Notes under the pieces: generated by a model
Seen by the model: the letters and a program-made list of their open reading frames with translations, nothing else
Told to the model about the DNA's origin: nothing
The model's database searches: none
Program-made: the position numbers and the translations under genes
Shown here: positions 52,343 to 61,761 of the stretch, piece after piece
Position numbering within the stretch: position 1 is the first letter of the stretch
How the letters are laid out: each line of letters starts with the position of its first letter
Assembly (NCBI GenBank): GCA_018402525.1
Contig: JAGYIR010000010.1
Location: forward strand, 372,001 to 436,000
Direction of reading: 5' to 3'
Length of the DNA: 64,000 nucleotides
Source of the DNA: Crocinitomicaceae bacterium
GTDB taxonomy: Bacteria > Bacteroidota > Bacteroidia > Flavobacteriales_D > Crocinitomicaceae

Positions 52343-53053
52343 CTATTTGGCGATGATAAACTTTATAGGCAAGCGAACAATTGTTCTTACTTTACCATAA
52401 GCATTCTCCGCTGGTTTCCATTTCGGGAAATTTTGAACAATTCGCTTTGCTTCGCGATCAATCGTTTCAGAGATTCCTCTTTCGATTTTCACATTGGATA
52501 TGCTTCCATCTTTCTCCACAACAAATGACACGTAAACTGTACCTTGATTTCCAAGTTCAATGTCGATTTGTGGGTATTTAAGCTTGGTAAGGATTTCTTC
52601 CTGCATTTTTGGGGGACCACCAATGTATTGAGCTTCGACCGGAGGGAAAGGATCAATATCTTCTCCAGTTACATCGACTAACACACCCAGTACACCATCT
52701 CCGGGTTGTCCAACGATTGGCAAATCCACTCCTGGAATGGGTAGGTCCGATGTGTTTACCGTTACATTGATTGCATCACTGATACTTTGGTCGGTTAACC
52801 CTGCTGTTTGCTGATCATCTTTGTTTTGAATTTCAGGAGGCTGAACAACTGGTTCTGGTTTTTCAATTTCAGGTTCTTCTAATTGAAAATAAACCGGCTC
52901 AAACGTTACAGCTAGCTTTTCTTGTTGCGTTTTAACGGGCGTTGAGTAAGTGAATGCGGCCCAAGTAAAGGAACCTGCTGTCAATAATCCTATCTGAAAT
53001 AGGACAATTCTTTTCCGCTCGAGGTCGTACCTCGAATTTTTCTTTGCGATCAT
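52343..53053 (-). CDS. tonB: TonB-family energy-transducing protein
   Basis: A 236-residue TonB-type protein: a cytoplasmic basic N-terminus, one transmembrane helix (~17-35), a Pro/Glu-rich periplasmic spacer (E-E-P-E-I-E-K-P-E-P-V-V, ~55-75), and a C-terminal TonB domain (~155-236) with G-x-V-x-V-x-F-V-V-E-K-D-G-S-I and P-K-W-K-P-A. It couples the ExbB/ExbD motor to outer-membrane receptors. It lies ~25 kb from the exbB-exbD operon and is bordered by a terminator. The Y-x-x-G-x-V-x-V form of the C-terminal domain is the usual Bacteroidota type. Confidence 0.92.
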   Translation of the reverse strand: MIAKKNSRYDLERKRIVLFQIGLLTAGSFTWAAFTYSTPVKTQQEKLAVTFEPVYFQLEEPEIEKPEPVVQPPEIQNKDDQQTAGLTDQSISDAINVTVNTSDLPIPGVDLPIVGQPGDGVLGVLVDVTGEDIDPFPPVEAQYIGGPPKMQEEILTKLKYPQIDIELGNQGTVYVSFVVEKDGSISNVKIERGISETIDREAKRIVQNFPKWKPAENAYGKVRTIVRLPIKFIIAK

Positions 53054-53350
53054 AATTAATAAAATTTATGTGTTATGTCTTGTCAAATTTCAAAAGACGT
53101 GCCAATAATTCAAGTAATTGAAAATCAAATTAATATAGCTTATTATTTGTTATTTTTTTGTTAACGAACTACTGATTTCTTTGTCAGCTAACTTTCGTTT
53201 TTCCAAGGAACCAATCTTGAATAACCGTTTGGCATTTTGTTTGAATGCAACGCATTTTGAGCTTGTCAACTTTAAGAGCAGATAACGCTTTAATTATTTC
53301 ATTGTTCTACGGAAATACGTTAATTTTATAGTCATATTTAACTTTTTTCA
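53054..53350. other. 297-bp divergent intergenic region, no gene seen
   Basis: Divergent spacer between tonB (minus) and the AsmA-like gene (plus). It is AT-rich and I see no ORF, hairpin or palindrome strong enough to name. TATTTAAC before the ATG at 53351 is only a poor match to a -7 element. Confidence 0.5.
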
Positions 53351-56300
53351 ATGCGCCCAATTTCATTTAAATTTTTAAAGAGGAAAAAATTCTGGAAACG
53401 GACGATGTGGTTTGGATTGATTACTCCCTTACTAGTTTTTTCTGCCTTGATTTTTGTCGTTTACCTAAAGCAAGATGCAATTGTAAAAAGTTTGATTGAA
53501 ACGGCGAATGAAGATTTTAAGGGTGCCATACGAATCAAGGATAGTCACGTAGCACCTTTCGCAAACTTCCCTTATATCTCTATCGACATTGAAGGATTAG
53601 AAATTTTTGAAGGAAAGGAGTTTACCAATTCAACGCGTATCGTTCACATTGAAGACACCTACATTGGATTTAACATTTTTGAATTGCTGGGTGGACGGTA
53701 CGATGTAAAATCAATTAAATTGTCAGGTGGCGATATTCGCATTGTCCAGCATAAAAATGAGGATTTTAATATTGTAAAGGCTTTCGAAAGTAACAAGCCT
53801 ATTGAGGAAATTGAAGAGGAACTTCACCTGGATTTAGAGTCCATTAAACTTAGTCGGATTGATATATCGAAATTGAATGAGCTCAATAATGTTATGGTTG
53901 ATTTCTTCGTAGAAAAGGCGTTGGCCGAGTTTGAAACCAGTAATGATCACTTGATGATTGGTCTGGATTCGAAATTTGAGTTCAACTTAATCAATCATGG
54001 TGACACCTCGTTTTTAAAACACAAGCATTTTGAGGTGGATACGCAGATTGATATTGATCAAACAAAACAACTGCTCACGGTTAGCCCAACAGAAATAATG
54101 CTTGAAAAGGCAACTTTCAACTTTGATGGATCTGTGGATTTGGCAAATGACATGGACTTAGACTTGCATTTCAGCGGAAATAAATCGGATTTCAATTTGT
54201 TTCTGTCGTTAGCCCCTGAAGAATTGGAACCAACCTTGAAGAAGTTTGAGAACAACGGGAAGATATTTTTTGATGCTACGATCAAAGGAAAATCCATTCA
54301 TGGACATCAACCTGCGATTAATGCAAAATTTGGATGCGAGCAGGGCTATTTTAACAACCTTGAATCAGGAAAAAAATTAGATCAAATCGGCTTCAAAGGG
54401 ACGTTCTCGAATGGTAAAAATCGCGATATCTCCACCATGCGTTTTGAATTGGAAAATTTCACAGCCAAACCTGAGGCTGGAACGTTTAGAGGCAAACTGG
54501 TCGTTGAAAATTTTGATTCGCCTGATATCGATATGAGGTTAAACTCTGATTTTGACTTGGACTTTCTGTCTAAATTTTTAAATACCCCTGAATTAAGAGG
54601 TTTGTCTGGGCGTGTTGCTTTGACTATGAATTTTAGAGACATTATCGATATCGATCATCCGGAGAAGAGTATAGAACGATTGAATGAATCCTATTACACC
54701 GAATTGAAAATTGAACGTCTCAAGTTTGTTTCAGACGCATTGAGTGCTCCCGTGAAAAGTATTGATTTACATGCTGTCATGAATGGACATGAGGCGAAAT
54801 TGGATTATTTAACGATGAAAATCGGTGGTTCCGATATTCGTATTCAAGGTTCAGTGAGTGATTTACCTGCCATTATTCATCATACAGATCTGCCGATTGA
54901 AACGGATTTAAAAATAAGTTCAAAAATGCTTGATTTAAAGGAGTTGACTTCTGGTAAAAAGGACAGCAAACCCATTGATGAGCAAATCGAAAACTTGAGT
55001 TTGAATCTAAAATTTTTAAGTTCAGCCAAAGCAATGACTGAGTCACCCAGCTTGCCAATCGGAGAGTTTTTCATCACTGATTTGTATGCTAAAATGAAAC
55101 ACTATCCGCACACCTTGCACGATTTTCATGCGGATGTTTTTGTCGATGATAATGATTTTAGAGTCATGGATTTTTCAGGAATGATTGACAAATCAGATTT
55201 TCATTTTTCGGGTAAGCTCGACAATTACAACTTATGGTTTGATGAAAAAATGCACGGTGACACACGTATTGAGTTTGATTTGACCTCCAAAATGCTTCAG
55301 TTCGACAATCTATTTACCTATGGAGGAGAACAATTCGTTCCCGAAGATTACCGACACGAAGAAATTGATAACCTGAAATTGCATTGTCGCACGGATTTAC
55401 ATTTTGACAATGGATTGAAATCGACCGATTTTTATCTTACTCAATTTGACGGAAAGATGAAGATTCATCCCCTTCGTTTTGAGGACTTCAAAGGACGTTG
55501 CCACTTGGAGGGTGGACAGTTGACGATTAGCGATTTTGGAGGAAAAATGGGGCATTCTTCTTTCAATGTCAACTTAGATTATGCATTGGAAAAGAATAAG
55601 AAGGGAATTCCTAATCAATTGATTATTTCTGGTCCGCGTTTGGATTTGGATGAGTTATTAAATTACAACGAACGCGCATCGACAAATACGACTGAAAAAG
55701 TAGATCATGACGCTGTTTTTAGTATTTACGATTTCGACTTTCCTGAGTTTAAGATAAATACCGATGTCAAGCTGCTGAATTACCACAATTATAAGTTAGG
55801 TAACTTTAAAACAGCGCTTCGCATGGAGAAGAACCACATGATTTACGTGGATAAACTGGACTTCGATGCTGCTGGTGGTCACTTCGATATGACCGGTTAC
55901 TTGAGCGGAAAGGATAAGCACCATATTTATTTTAACCCAACCATCAAAGTGCGAAATCTTGATTTGGATAAGTTCATGGTCAAGTTTGATAATTTTGGTC
56001 AAGATCAATTGGTTTCAGAAAATTTGCACGGTACGTTTAGCGGAACGATTACTGGTAAAATTCACCTACACGCTGACTTAGTTCCAAAAATTGATGATTC
56101 AGAATTGAAAATCGATATGACGGTTTTGAATGGGAAACTGGAGAACTACGGACCAATACTGGCTTTGAGCAGCTATTTTGAGGATGAAAACCTAAAAAGT
56201 GTTCGTTTTGACACGTTGACCAATGTGTTTACGCTGAAAAAGAGCGTTCTTGATATACCCGCTATGACTATTAATTCAAGTATTGGGTTTATGGAAATAA

Positions 56301-56521
56301 GTGGTAAGCAGAAAATTGATGGTGCGATGGACATGGATTATGTCATAGGAATTCCTTGGAAAATGGTTTCCCAAATTGCGGGAAGAAAGTTGTTTGGACG
56401 TTTTTCTAAGGAGAAGCCATCAGATAATGAGATCAAATACCGCAAGGAGAACGATAAGTTACTGTACGTGAGAATGAAAGGGGATATGGATAATTACTCG
56501 GTGAGTTTGGGGAAGAAGTAA
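53351..56521 (+). CDS. AsmA-like envelope protein
   Basis: A 1056-residue protein with one N-terminal transmembrane helix (~20-42) and a very long periplasmic region. The N-terminal part (~45-150) and a C-terminal AsmA_2-like part (~800-1010) match the AsmA/TamB-like family, with L-x-G-G-x-(I/V)-x-(I/V)-x-x strand repeats in between. AsmA-type proteins are thought to bridge the envelope and move phospholipid to the outer membrane. A coiled-coil or helix is not obvious. It stands alone upstream of the AT-repeat gap. Family assignment is good; function is inferred. Confidence 0.85.
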   Translation: MRPISFKFLKRKKFWKRTMWFGLITPLLVFSALIFVVYLKQDAIVKSLIETANEDFKGAIRIKDSHVAPFANFPYISIDIEGLEIFEGKEFTNSTRIVHIEDTYIGFNIFELLGGRYDVKSIKLSGGDIRIVQHKNEDFNIVKAFESNKPIEEIEEELHLDLESIKLSRIDISKLNELNNVMVDFFVEKALAEFETSNDHLMIGLDSKFEFNLINHGDTSFLKHKHFEVDTQIDIDQTKQLLTVSPTEIMLEKATFNFDGSVDLANDMDLDLHFSGNKSDFNLFLSLAPEELEPTLKKFENNGKIFFDATIKGKSIHGHQPAINAKFGCEQGYFNNLESGKKLDQIGFKGTFSNGKNRDISTMRFELENFTAKPEAGTFRGKLVVENFDSPDIDMRLNSDFDLDFLSKFLNTPELRGLSGRVALTMNFRDIIDIDHPEKSIERLNESYYTELKIERLKFVSDALSAPVKSIDLHAVMNGHEAKLDYLTMKIGGSDIRIQGSVSDLPAIIHHTDLPIETDLKISSKMLDLKELTSGKKDSKPIDEQIENLSLNLKFLSSAKAMTESPSLPIGEFFITDLYAKMKHYPHTLHDFHADVFVDDNDFRVMDFSGMIDKSDFHFSGKLDNYNLWFDEKMHGDTRIEFDLTSKMLQFDNLFTYGGEQFVPEDYRHEEIDNLKLHCRTDLHFDNGLKSTDFYLTQFDGKMKIHPLRFEDFKGRCHLEGGQLTISDFGGKMGHSSFNVNLDYALEKNKKGIPNQLIISGPRLDLDELLNYNERASTNTTEKVDHDAVFSIYDFDFPEFKINTDVKLLNYHNYKLGNFKTALRMEKNHMIYVDKLDFDAAGGHFDMTGYLSGKDKHHIYFNPTIKVRNLDLDKFMVKFDNFGQDQLVSENLHGTFSGTITGKIHLHADLVPKIDDSELKIDMTVLNGKLENYGPILALSSYFEDENLKSVRFDTLTNVFTLKKSVLDIPAMTINSSIGFMEISGKQKIDGAMDMDYVIGIPWKMVSQIAGRKLFGRFSKEKPSDNEIKYRKENDKLLYVRMKGDMDNYSVSLGKK

Positions 56522-56523
56522 GT

Positions 56524-56592
56524 TTAGAGTTAGGAATTAAGAGTTAAGAATTAAGAATTAAGAGTTAAGAATTAGGAGTTGTGAATTAAGAG
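56524..56592 (+). repeat. Tandem GAATTAAGAGTTAA repeats
   Basis: About five imperfect copies of a 14-16-bp unit (GAATTAAGAGTTAA with variants) right after the AsmA-like stop. A similar tract is at 22440-22500. No coding potential or terminator is seen. Confidence 0.7.
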
Positions 56593-56725
56593 TTTTGTAG
56601 TTTTTCACTCGATCTTTCAGGGTATTTTTTTATGAATTTTAAGCAACGTTAAGAGAATGTTATTTCACTGTTTTGTCTGCGTTGGAGTCAACTAAAAAGC
56701 GTAAATTCGCCAAAGGATTTACTGC

Positions 56726-57157
56726 ATGTCAAAAAGCAAAAAACACATACTGGCCTTTGAGGAGGAAATCGATTTTGAAATGATTGGGCTTTGTTCCCAT
56801 CACAGTGATTATCGCTTGGTTTGGGGTATAAACGATTTATTGAAATACAAATTGGTGAAATCAGACGACGAGTACATTGTCACAAACAAGAAGGGCGAAC
56901 CAGTTTCATCGCATTCCATGTATACGTATTGCGATGAGGAGAATAGAATTGATTTTTACTTGATTAAAAATAAGGTAGAGGGAAAGTTCTTGATCCCTGA
57001 AAAATCAGCGATTGATTATTTTCTATTTTTGTGCAATAACACCTCCATTGAACTATTGGACATTGTACAGCAATTGAAACTAGTTCCAAGTGTGTTAGCA
57101 GCGTATCCTTTTTATCCGGAAGAAATTTCTTCCACACATAATTTAGCATTTAATTAG
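56726..57157 (+). CDS. IPExxxVDY-family protein
   Basis: A 143-residue cytoplasmic protein of the Bacteroidota IPExxxVDY family, named after a motif that here reads I-P-E-K-S-A-I-D-Y (near residue 92-100). No catalytic function is known. The start of the protein has F-E-M-I-G-L-C-S-H-H-S-D-Y-R-L-V-W-G-I-N, typical of the family. It is followed by the pyruvate kinase gene after one base, so co-expression is likely; the pairing is conserved in relatives. Whether it regulates the kinase is untested. Confidence 0.9.
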   Translation: MSKSKKHILAFEEEIDFEMIGLCSHHSDYRLVWGINDLLKYKLVKSDDEYIVTNKKGEPVSSHSMYTYCDEENRIDFYLIKNKVEGKFLIPEKSAIDYFLFLCNNTSIELLDIVQQLKLVPSVLAAYPFYPEEISSTHNLAFN

Positions 57158-57158
57158 A

Positions 57159-58577
57159 ATGAAAAAAACGAAGATAATTGCAACCATGGGTCCCGCTTCA
57201 AGTGGAAAGGAAACCTTGAGAAAAATGTTTGAGGCAGGTTTAAACGTTTGTCGACTTAATTTTTCGCACGGTTCACACCAGGATCATGCCGAAACAATTA
57301 AAACAATTCGAGAACTAAATGATGAGACCGGTCTGAATGTTGCAATTTTGGCGGATTTACAAGGCCCAAAAATTCGGACAGGGAAAATGAAGGACAATGC
57401 AATGGAATTGGTTCCTGGTGCATCCATCAAAATTATAACGAATGACATTCTTGGTGAAAACAACCGTTTTTCTATCAATTACCAACAATTGCCAGCAGAT
57501 GTGAAAGTAGGCGAGCGCATTCTGCTTGATGATGGAAAGCTCGCATTGGAGGTAACGGCAACAAATCACAAAGATGAGATGGTCGCCAAAGTAATTTATG
57601 GTGGAATTTTATCTTCTCACAAAGGAGTCAATCTCCCAAATACAAAAATTTCGTTGCCAAGTTTGACAGAAAAGGACTTAGAGGATTTGGCGTTTGCCTT
57701 GGAGCAAAATGTGGATTGGTTAGGACTTTCATTTGTGCGATCAGCACAGGATATTACCGAGTTGAAAAAACTTGTAAAGGAGAAAAAAGCCAAAGCTAAA
57801 ATTATTGCAAAAATTGAGAAACCAGAGGCGGTAGAAGATATCGACGATATTGTAAAAGCAGCCGATGCGTTAATGGTCGCGCGTGGAGATTTAGGGGTCG
57901 AAGTTCCCTACCAAAACGTTCCGCTGATTCAAAAAATGATCATTCAAAAGGGAATTGTTCATGCAAAACCTGTGATTGTGGCGACACAAATGATGGAAAG
58001 CATGATCGTGAGTTCATCACCAACAAGAGCTGAGGTGAACGATGTTGCCAATGCTGTGCTAGACGGTGCAGATGCCGTGATGTTATCTGGAGAAACTTCT
58101 GTGGGAAAATACCCAGTAGAGGTGATTCAAACAATGTCAAACATTGTCACCGAAATGGAAACTTTTGATGGAATCTATAACAAGGAAGAGCTACCTGAAA
58201 GAAATCAACAGCGATTTATAACGGATTCGATCTGCTTTAATGCATGTCGACTTTCTCGAAGAGTTGACGCTGAAGCGATTTTGACCATGTCCTTTTCAGG
58301 GTACACGGCGTACAAGATTGCATCGCAACGCCCGAATTCGCATATTTTCGTTTTCACAAGTAACAAAAGCATTTTGACCCAATTAAGCTTAATATGGGGA
58401 GTACGAGGTTTCTATTACAACAAAATGGTCAGCACGGACGATACCATCGCCGATATTAAAAACTTACTCAAGGAACAAGGTATTTTGGCGATTGGTGACA
58501 TGGTGATAAACATTGCTTCCATGCCGATAGAAGCCCGTGGAAACTCAAATATGTTGAAGCTAAGCTACGTCGAATAG
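57159..58577 (+). CDS. pyk: Pyruvate kinase
   Basis: A 472-residue pyruvate kinase, normal length. It makes pyruvate and ATP from phosphoenolpyruvate and ADP. The N-terminal A-T-M-G-P-A-S and R-L-N-F-S-H-G, the catalytic Lys in K-I-I-A-K-I-E-K-P-E-A, and M-V-A-R-G-D-L-G-V-E are present. The substrate/K+ site segment T-Q-M-M-E-S-M-I is also intact. The C-terminal domain is present. It follows the IPExxxVDY gene by one base. An AT-poor weak hairpin follows but I do not call it a terminator. Confidence 0.98.
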   Translation: MKKTKIIATMGPASSGKETLRKMFEAGLNVCRLNFSHGSHQDHAETIKTIRELNDETGLNVAILADLQGPKIRTGKMKDNAMELVPGASIKIITNDILGENNRFSINYQQLPADVKVGERILLDDGKLALEVTATNHKDEMVAKVIYGGILSSHKGVNLPNTKISLPSLTEKDLEDLAFALEQNVDWLGLSFVRSAQDITELKKLVKEKKAKAKIIAKIEKPEAVEDIDDIVKAADALMVARGDLGVEVPYQNVPLIQKMIIQKGIVHAKPVIVATQMMESMIVSSSPTRAEVNDVANAVLDGADAVMLSGETSVGKYPVEVIQTMSNIVTEMETFDGIYNKEELPERNQQRFITDSICFNACRLSRRVDAEAILTMSFSGYTAYKIASQRPNSHIFVFTSNKSILTQLSLIWGVRGFYYNKMVSTDDTIADIKNLLKEQGILAIGDMVINIASMPIEARGNSNMLKLSYVE

Positions 58578-58662
58578 AGAACAATTCCATTGTTGGGTTT
58601 CTATTTGTTTTTGTTAATAAAGTTAATTTTTTGAAAACGTTTTCTTAAATCACGGAACACCG

Positions 58663-58670
58663 TATATTTG
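58663..58670 (+). promoter_or_regulatory. -7 promoter element of gcvP
   Basis: TATATTTG matches TAnnTTTG and ends 20 bases before the gcvP ATG. No glycine riboswitch is recognisable in the ~110-bp gap upstream. Confidence 0.55.
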
Positions 58671-58690
58671 TACGACTAAATAACGGGTAA

Positions 58691-61549
58691 ATGAGTGATT
58701 TTTCAAAAAGACACATTGGTCCAGACGACGCTGAGAAGGCGGCAATGTTGGGCAAAATAGGAATTAATTCGATCGAAGAGTTAATCAACAAAACAATCCC
58801 TGGCCATATACGACTGAATGGTGAATTGAATATTTCTGAAGCGATGAGTGAGCAGGAATACCTGAAGCACATTACAGCGTTGGGTAACAAGAATAAATTG
58901 TTCACTTCATTTATCGGGTTAGGATACAACGAAACAATCGTTCCATCAGTGATTTTAAGAAATGTGCTTGAAAATCCAGGGTGGTATACAGCTTATACAC
59001 CTTATCAAGCGGAAATTTCACAAGGACGTTTGGAAGCATTGTTGAATTTTCAAACAATGATTTCCGATTTGACAGGGATGGAATTGACAAACGCATCGTT
59101 GTTGGATGAAGGAACAGCAGCTTCTGAAGCAATGATCATGTTTTATAATTCACGTTCTAGAGAAGCAGTAAAAGAAAACAAGAATAAATTTTTCATTACG
59201 GAGAACGCATTTCCGCAAACAATTGATGTTGTTGCTGGAAAAGCGAAAAATTTAGAGATTGAACTGGTAATAGGAAACGCCGAGACATTTGTACCAACAA
59301 ATGATTTCTTCGGAGCAATTATTCAATACCCAGATGCAAAAGGTACCGTAAGCGATATCGCACCGATTATGGCGCGTTTGCAAGCAGCGGGACTTCAAGT
59401 CGCAGTTGCAGCAGATTTATTGTCACTCGTTTTGTTGCAATCACCAGGATCTTTAGGTGCTGATGTGGTATTTGGAACAAGTCAACGTTTTGGTGTGCCA
59501 ATGGGCGCTGGTGGACCGCATGCAGCTTATTTTGGAGCGAAAGACGATTACAAACGTCAAATGCCTGGACGAATCATTGGAGTTTCCATTGACGATGACC
59601 AAAATATGGCAATGAGAATGGCGCTTCAAACACGTGAGCAACATATTAAGCGTGGAAAAGCAACGTCGAATATTTGTACAGCACAAGCTTTGTTGGCGGT
59701 AATGGCTAGTATGTACGCTGTGTATCATGGACCAAAAGGATTGAAAGCAATTGCTGAGCACGTGCATTCAATGGCGTCAAAAACAGCGACAGGACTTACA
59801 TCAATGGGAATTACCATTGGTAGTGACCAATTTTTCGATACTGTTTGGGTGAAAGGAGTAGATTGCAAAGCGATTCGTTCTAAGGCTGAGGCAAAAGAAA
59901 TGAACTTCAATTATTTGAACGAGAACGAATTGACGATCAATTTTGGAGAACCTCACACAGATAGGGATGTCGAAGCGGTATTGTCGGTTTTTGCTGAAGT
60001 AGCTGGAAAAAGCACACCTTCAGTTTCGTCTGAATTGGCGGTCTCTTTGAACAAAGGAGCTTTCAGAACAGATGCCATTTTAACGCATCCAACCTTCAAC
60101 CGTTTTCATTCAGAATCGAAAATGATGCGTTATTTGAAACGTTTGGAGAACAAAGATTTATCGTTGGTACACAGTATGATTCCATTGGGATCATGTACGA
60201 TGAAATTGAATGCAGCATCGGAATTAATGCCAATCACCAATCCTCAGTTTGCGAACATGCACCCGTTTGCTCCATTGGATCAAGCAGCTGGTTACCACGA
60301 AATGTTCCACCAATTAGAGAAAGATTTGTGTGAGTGCACTGGTTTTGCAGCGATGTCGTTGCAACCAAATTCTGGAGCTCAAGGAGAATATGCTGGATTG
60401 ATGGTCATGAAAGCATACCATGAATCGAACGGCGATTTTAACAGAAAAGTAATGCTTATTCCATCTTCAGCGCACGGAACAAACCCAGCATCTGCGGTAA
60501 TGGCAGGATTTGAAGTGGTTGTCACCGGTTGTGATGAAAATGGAAACATCAACATTGATGAGTTGCGACAAAAAGCAACAGAATTGAAAGACACTTTGGG
60601 TGGAATCATGGTCACGTATCCTTCAACCCATGGTGTTTACGAAGAGGGAATTAAGGAAATCACCTCTATTATTCACGAAAACGGTGGACAAGTTTACATG
60701 GATGGTGCGAATATGAATGCTCAAGTTGGATTGACCAACCCTGGAAACATTGGAGCAGATGTTTGTCACTTGAACTTGCACAAAACATTTGCAATTCCTC
60801 ACGGTGGTGGTGGACCTGGAATGGGACCAATTGGTGTCGCAAAGCACCTAGCGCCATTTTTACCTGGATCACCAGTAATTAAAGCAGGTGGTGAAAAGGC
60901 GATCCATGCAATCTCAGCGGCACCTTACGGTTCAGCGTTGATTTTATTGATTTCTTACGGTTACATAAAAATGCTTGGAGCAAAAGGGTTACGTCATTCA
61001 ACTGAAATGGCAATTTTGAATGCAAACTACATTGCGGCAGCTCTAAAGAACCATTACGGAATTTTATATTCAGGTGTCAACGGAACAGTAGCGCATGAGA
61101 TGATTTTAGATTGTCGTGATTTCAAGAAAACAGCAGATGTAGAAGTCGCAGATATTGCAAAACGTTTAATCGATTACGGTTTCCACGCTCCAACAGTATC
61201 ATTTCCAGTAGCTGGAACCTTAATGGTAGAGCCAACGGAGAGTGAGGATAAGGAAGAACTCGATCGTTTCATTCAAGCGATGATTTCCATTCGTCAAGAA
61301 ATTAGGGATATTGAAGAAGGAAAGGCTGACAAAGCAAATAATTTATTGAAAAATGCACCGCACACTGCAGACTGTATCATCAATCAAGAATGGAACTATC
61401 CATACACACCAAAGCAAGCGGCATACCCTGTCGACTACTTGAAAGAGTGGAAGTACTGGGTACCTGTACGCCGTGTTGACAATGCGTATGGGGATAGAAA
61501 TCTGATCTGTACGTGTCCAAGCGTAGAAAGCTATATGGTTACGGAGTAA
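58691..61549 (+). CDS. gcvP: Glycine dehydrogenase (decarboxylating), P-protein
   Basis: A 952-residue single-chain P-protein. It decarboxylates glycine through a PLP Schiff base and transfers the aminomethyl group to the lipoyl H-protein. Two homologous PLP-fold halves are present; the N-terminal half begins R-H-I-G-P and the C-terminal half has the PLP lysine in N-L-H-K-T-F-A-I-P-H-G-G-G-G-P-G. The length matches fused P-proteins. gcvT and gcvH are not in the window, so it stands alone, with a -7 element before and a hairpin after it. Confidence 0.98.
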   Translation: MSDFSKRHIGPDDAEKAAMLGKIGINSIEELINKTIPGHIRLNGELNISEAMSEQEYLKHITALGNKNKLFTSFIGLGYNETIVPSVILRNVLENPGWYTAYTPYQAEISQGRLEALLNFQTMISDLTGMELTNASLLDEGTAASEAMIMFYNSRSREAVKENKNKFFITENAFPQTIDVVAGKAKNLEIELVIGNAETFVPTNDFFGAIIQYPDAKGTVSDIAPIMARLQAAGLQVAVAADLLSLVLLQSPGSLGADVVFGTSQRFGVPMGAGGPHAAYFGAKDDYKRQMPGRIIGVSIDDDQNMAMRMALQTREQHIKRGKATSNICTAQALLAVMASMYAVYHGPKGLKAIAEHVHSMASKTATGLTSMGITIGSDQFFDTVWVKGVDCKAIRSKAEAKEMNFNYLNENELTINFGEPHTDRDVEAVLSVFAEVAGKSTPSVSSELAVSLNKGAFRTDAILTHPTFNRFHSESKMMRYLKRLENKDLSLVHSMIPLGSCTMKLNAASELMPITNPQFANMHPFAPLDQAAGYHEMFHQLEKDLCECTGFAAMSLQPNSGAQGEYAGLMVMKAYHESNGDFNRKVMLIPSSAHGTNPASAVMAGFEVVVTGCDENGNINIDELRQKATELKDTLGGIMVTYPSTHGVYEEGIKEITSIIHENGGQVYMDGANMNAQVGLTNPGNIGADVCHLNLHKTFAIPHGGGGPGMGPIGVAKHLAPFLPGSPVIKAGGEKAIHAISAAPYGSALILLISYGYIKMLGAKGLRHSTEMAILNANYIAAALKNHYGILYSGVNGTVAHEMILDCRDFKKTADVEVADIAKRLIDYGFHAPTVSFPVAGTLMVEPTESEDKEELDRFIQAMISIRQEIRDIEEGKADKANNLLKNAPHTADCIINQEWNYPYTPKQAAYPVDYLKEWKYWVPVRRVDNAYGDRNLICTCPSVESYMVTE

Positions 61550-61569
61550 CAAGAAATAAAATGAAAATG

Positions 61570-61597
61570 AAAAGTCTTCCCTTTTGGGAGGACTTTT
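61570..61597 (+). terminator. Intrinsic terminator after gcvP
   Basis: AAAAGTCTTCCC and GGGAGGACTTTT pair over 12 bp with one T-G pair and a TTTT loop. It lies 20 bp after the gcvP stop. The trailing T-run is short (TTTTC), so it is probably moderate in strength. Confidence 0.75.
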
Positions 61598-61698
61598 CTC
61601 GTTTAAAAGATGCCAAGAATGGACTATACCTCGTTTTAGCAACATGTAACGATGGCAATGTCTATAGAAACAGGGTTTTAATTACCAAATAATTCTCT

Positions 61699-61754
61699 TA
61701 ACTTTAACTTATCAACGCACCCATCGACCAACTTATTGGTCGGTGGTGTCGTTG
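61699..61754 (+). promoter_or_regulatory. Candidate promoter and 5' leader hairpin of the type A T9SS gene
   Basis: TAACTTTA at 61699-61706 resembles a -7 element. Downstream, 61713-61731 (CAACGCACCCATCGACCAA) and 61736-61754 (TTGGTCGGTGGTGTCGTTG) form an imperfect 19-nt-arm hairpin with a CTTA loop. It ends seven bases before the ATG at 61762, so it lies where it could hide or shape translation start. Confidence 0.45.
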
Positions 61755-61761
61755 TACATAT

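Noticed and set aside
58580-58620. Terminator after pyruvate kinase (AACAAT/ATTGTT hairpin)
   Set aside because: The stem is only 6 bp, AT-rich and lacks a proper T-run directly after it.
58578-58690. Glycine riboswitch upstream of gcvP
   Set aside because: The ~110-bp gap lacks the paired-helix core of the riboswitch and is mostly AT-rich; only a promoter element is visible.
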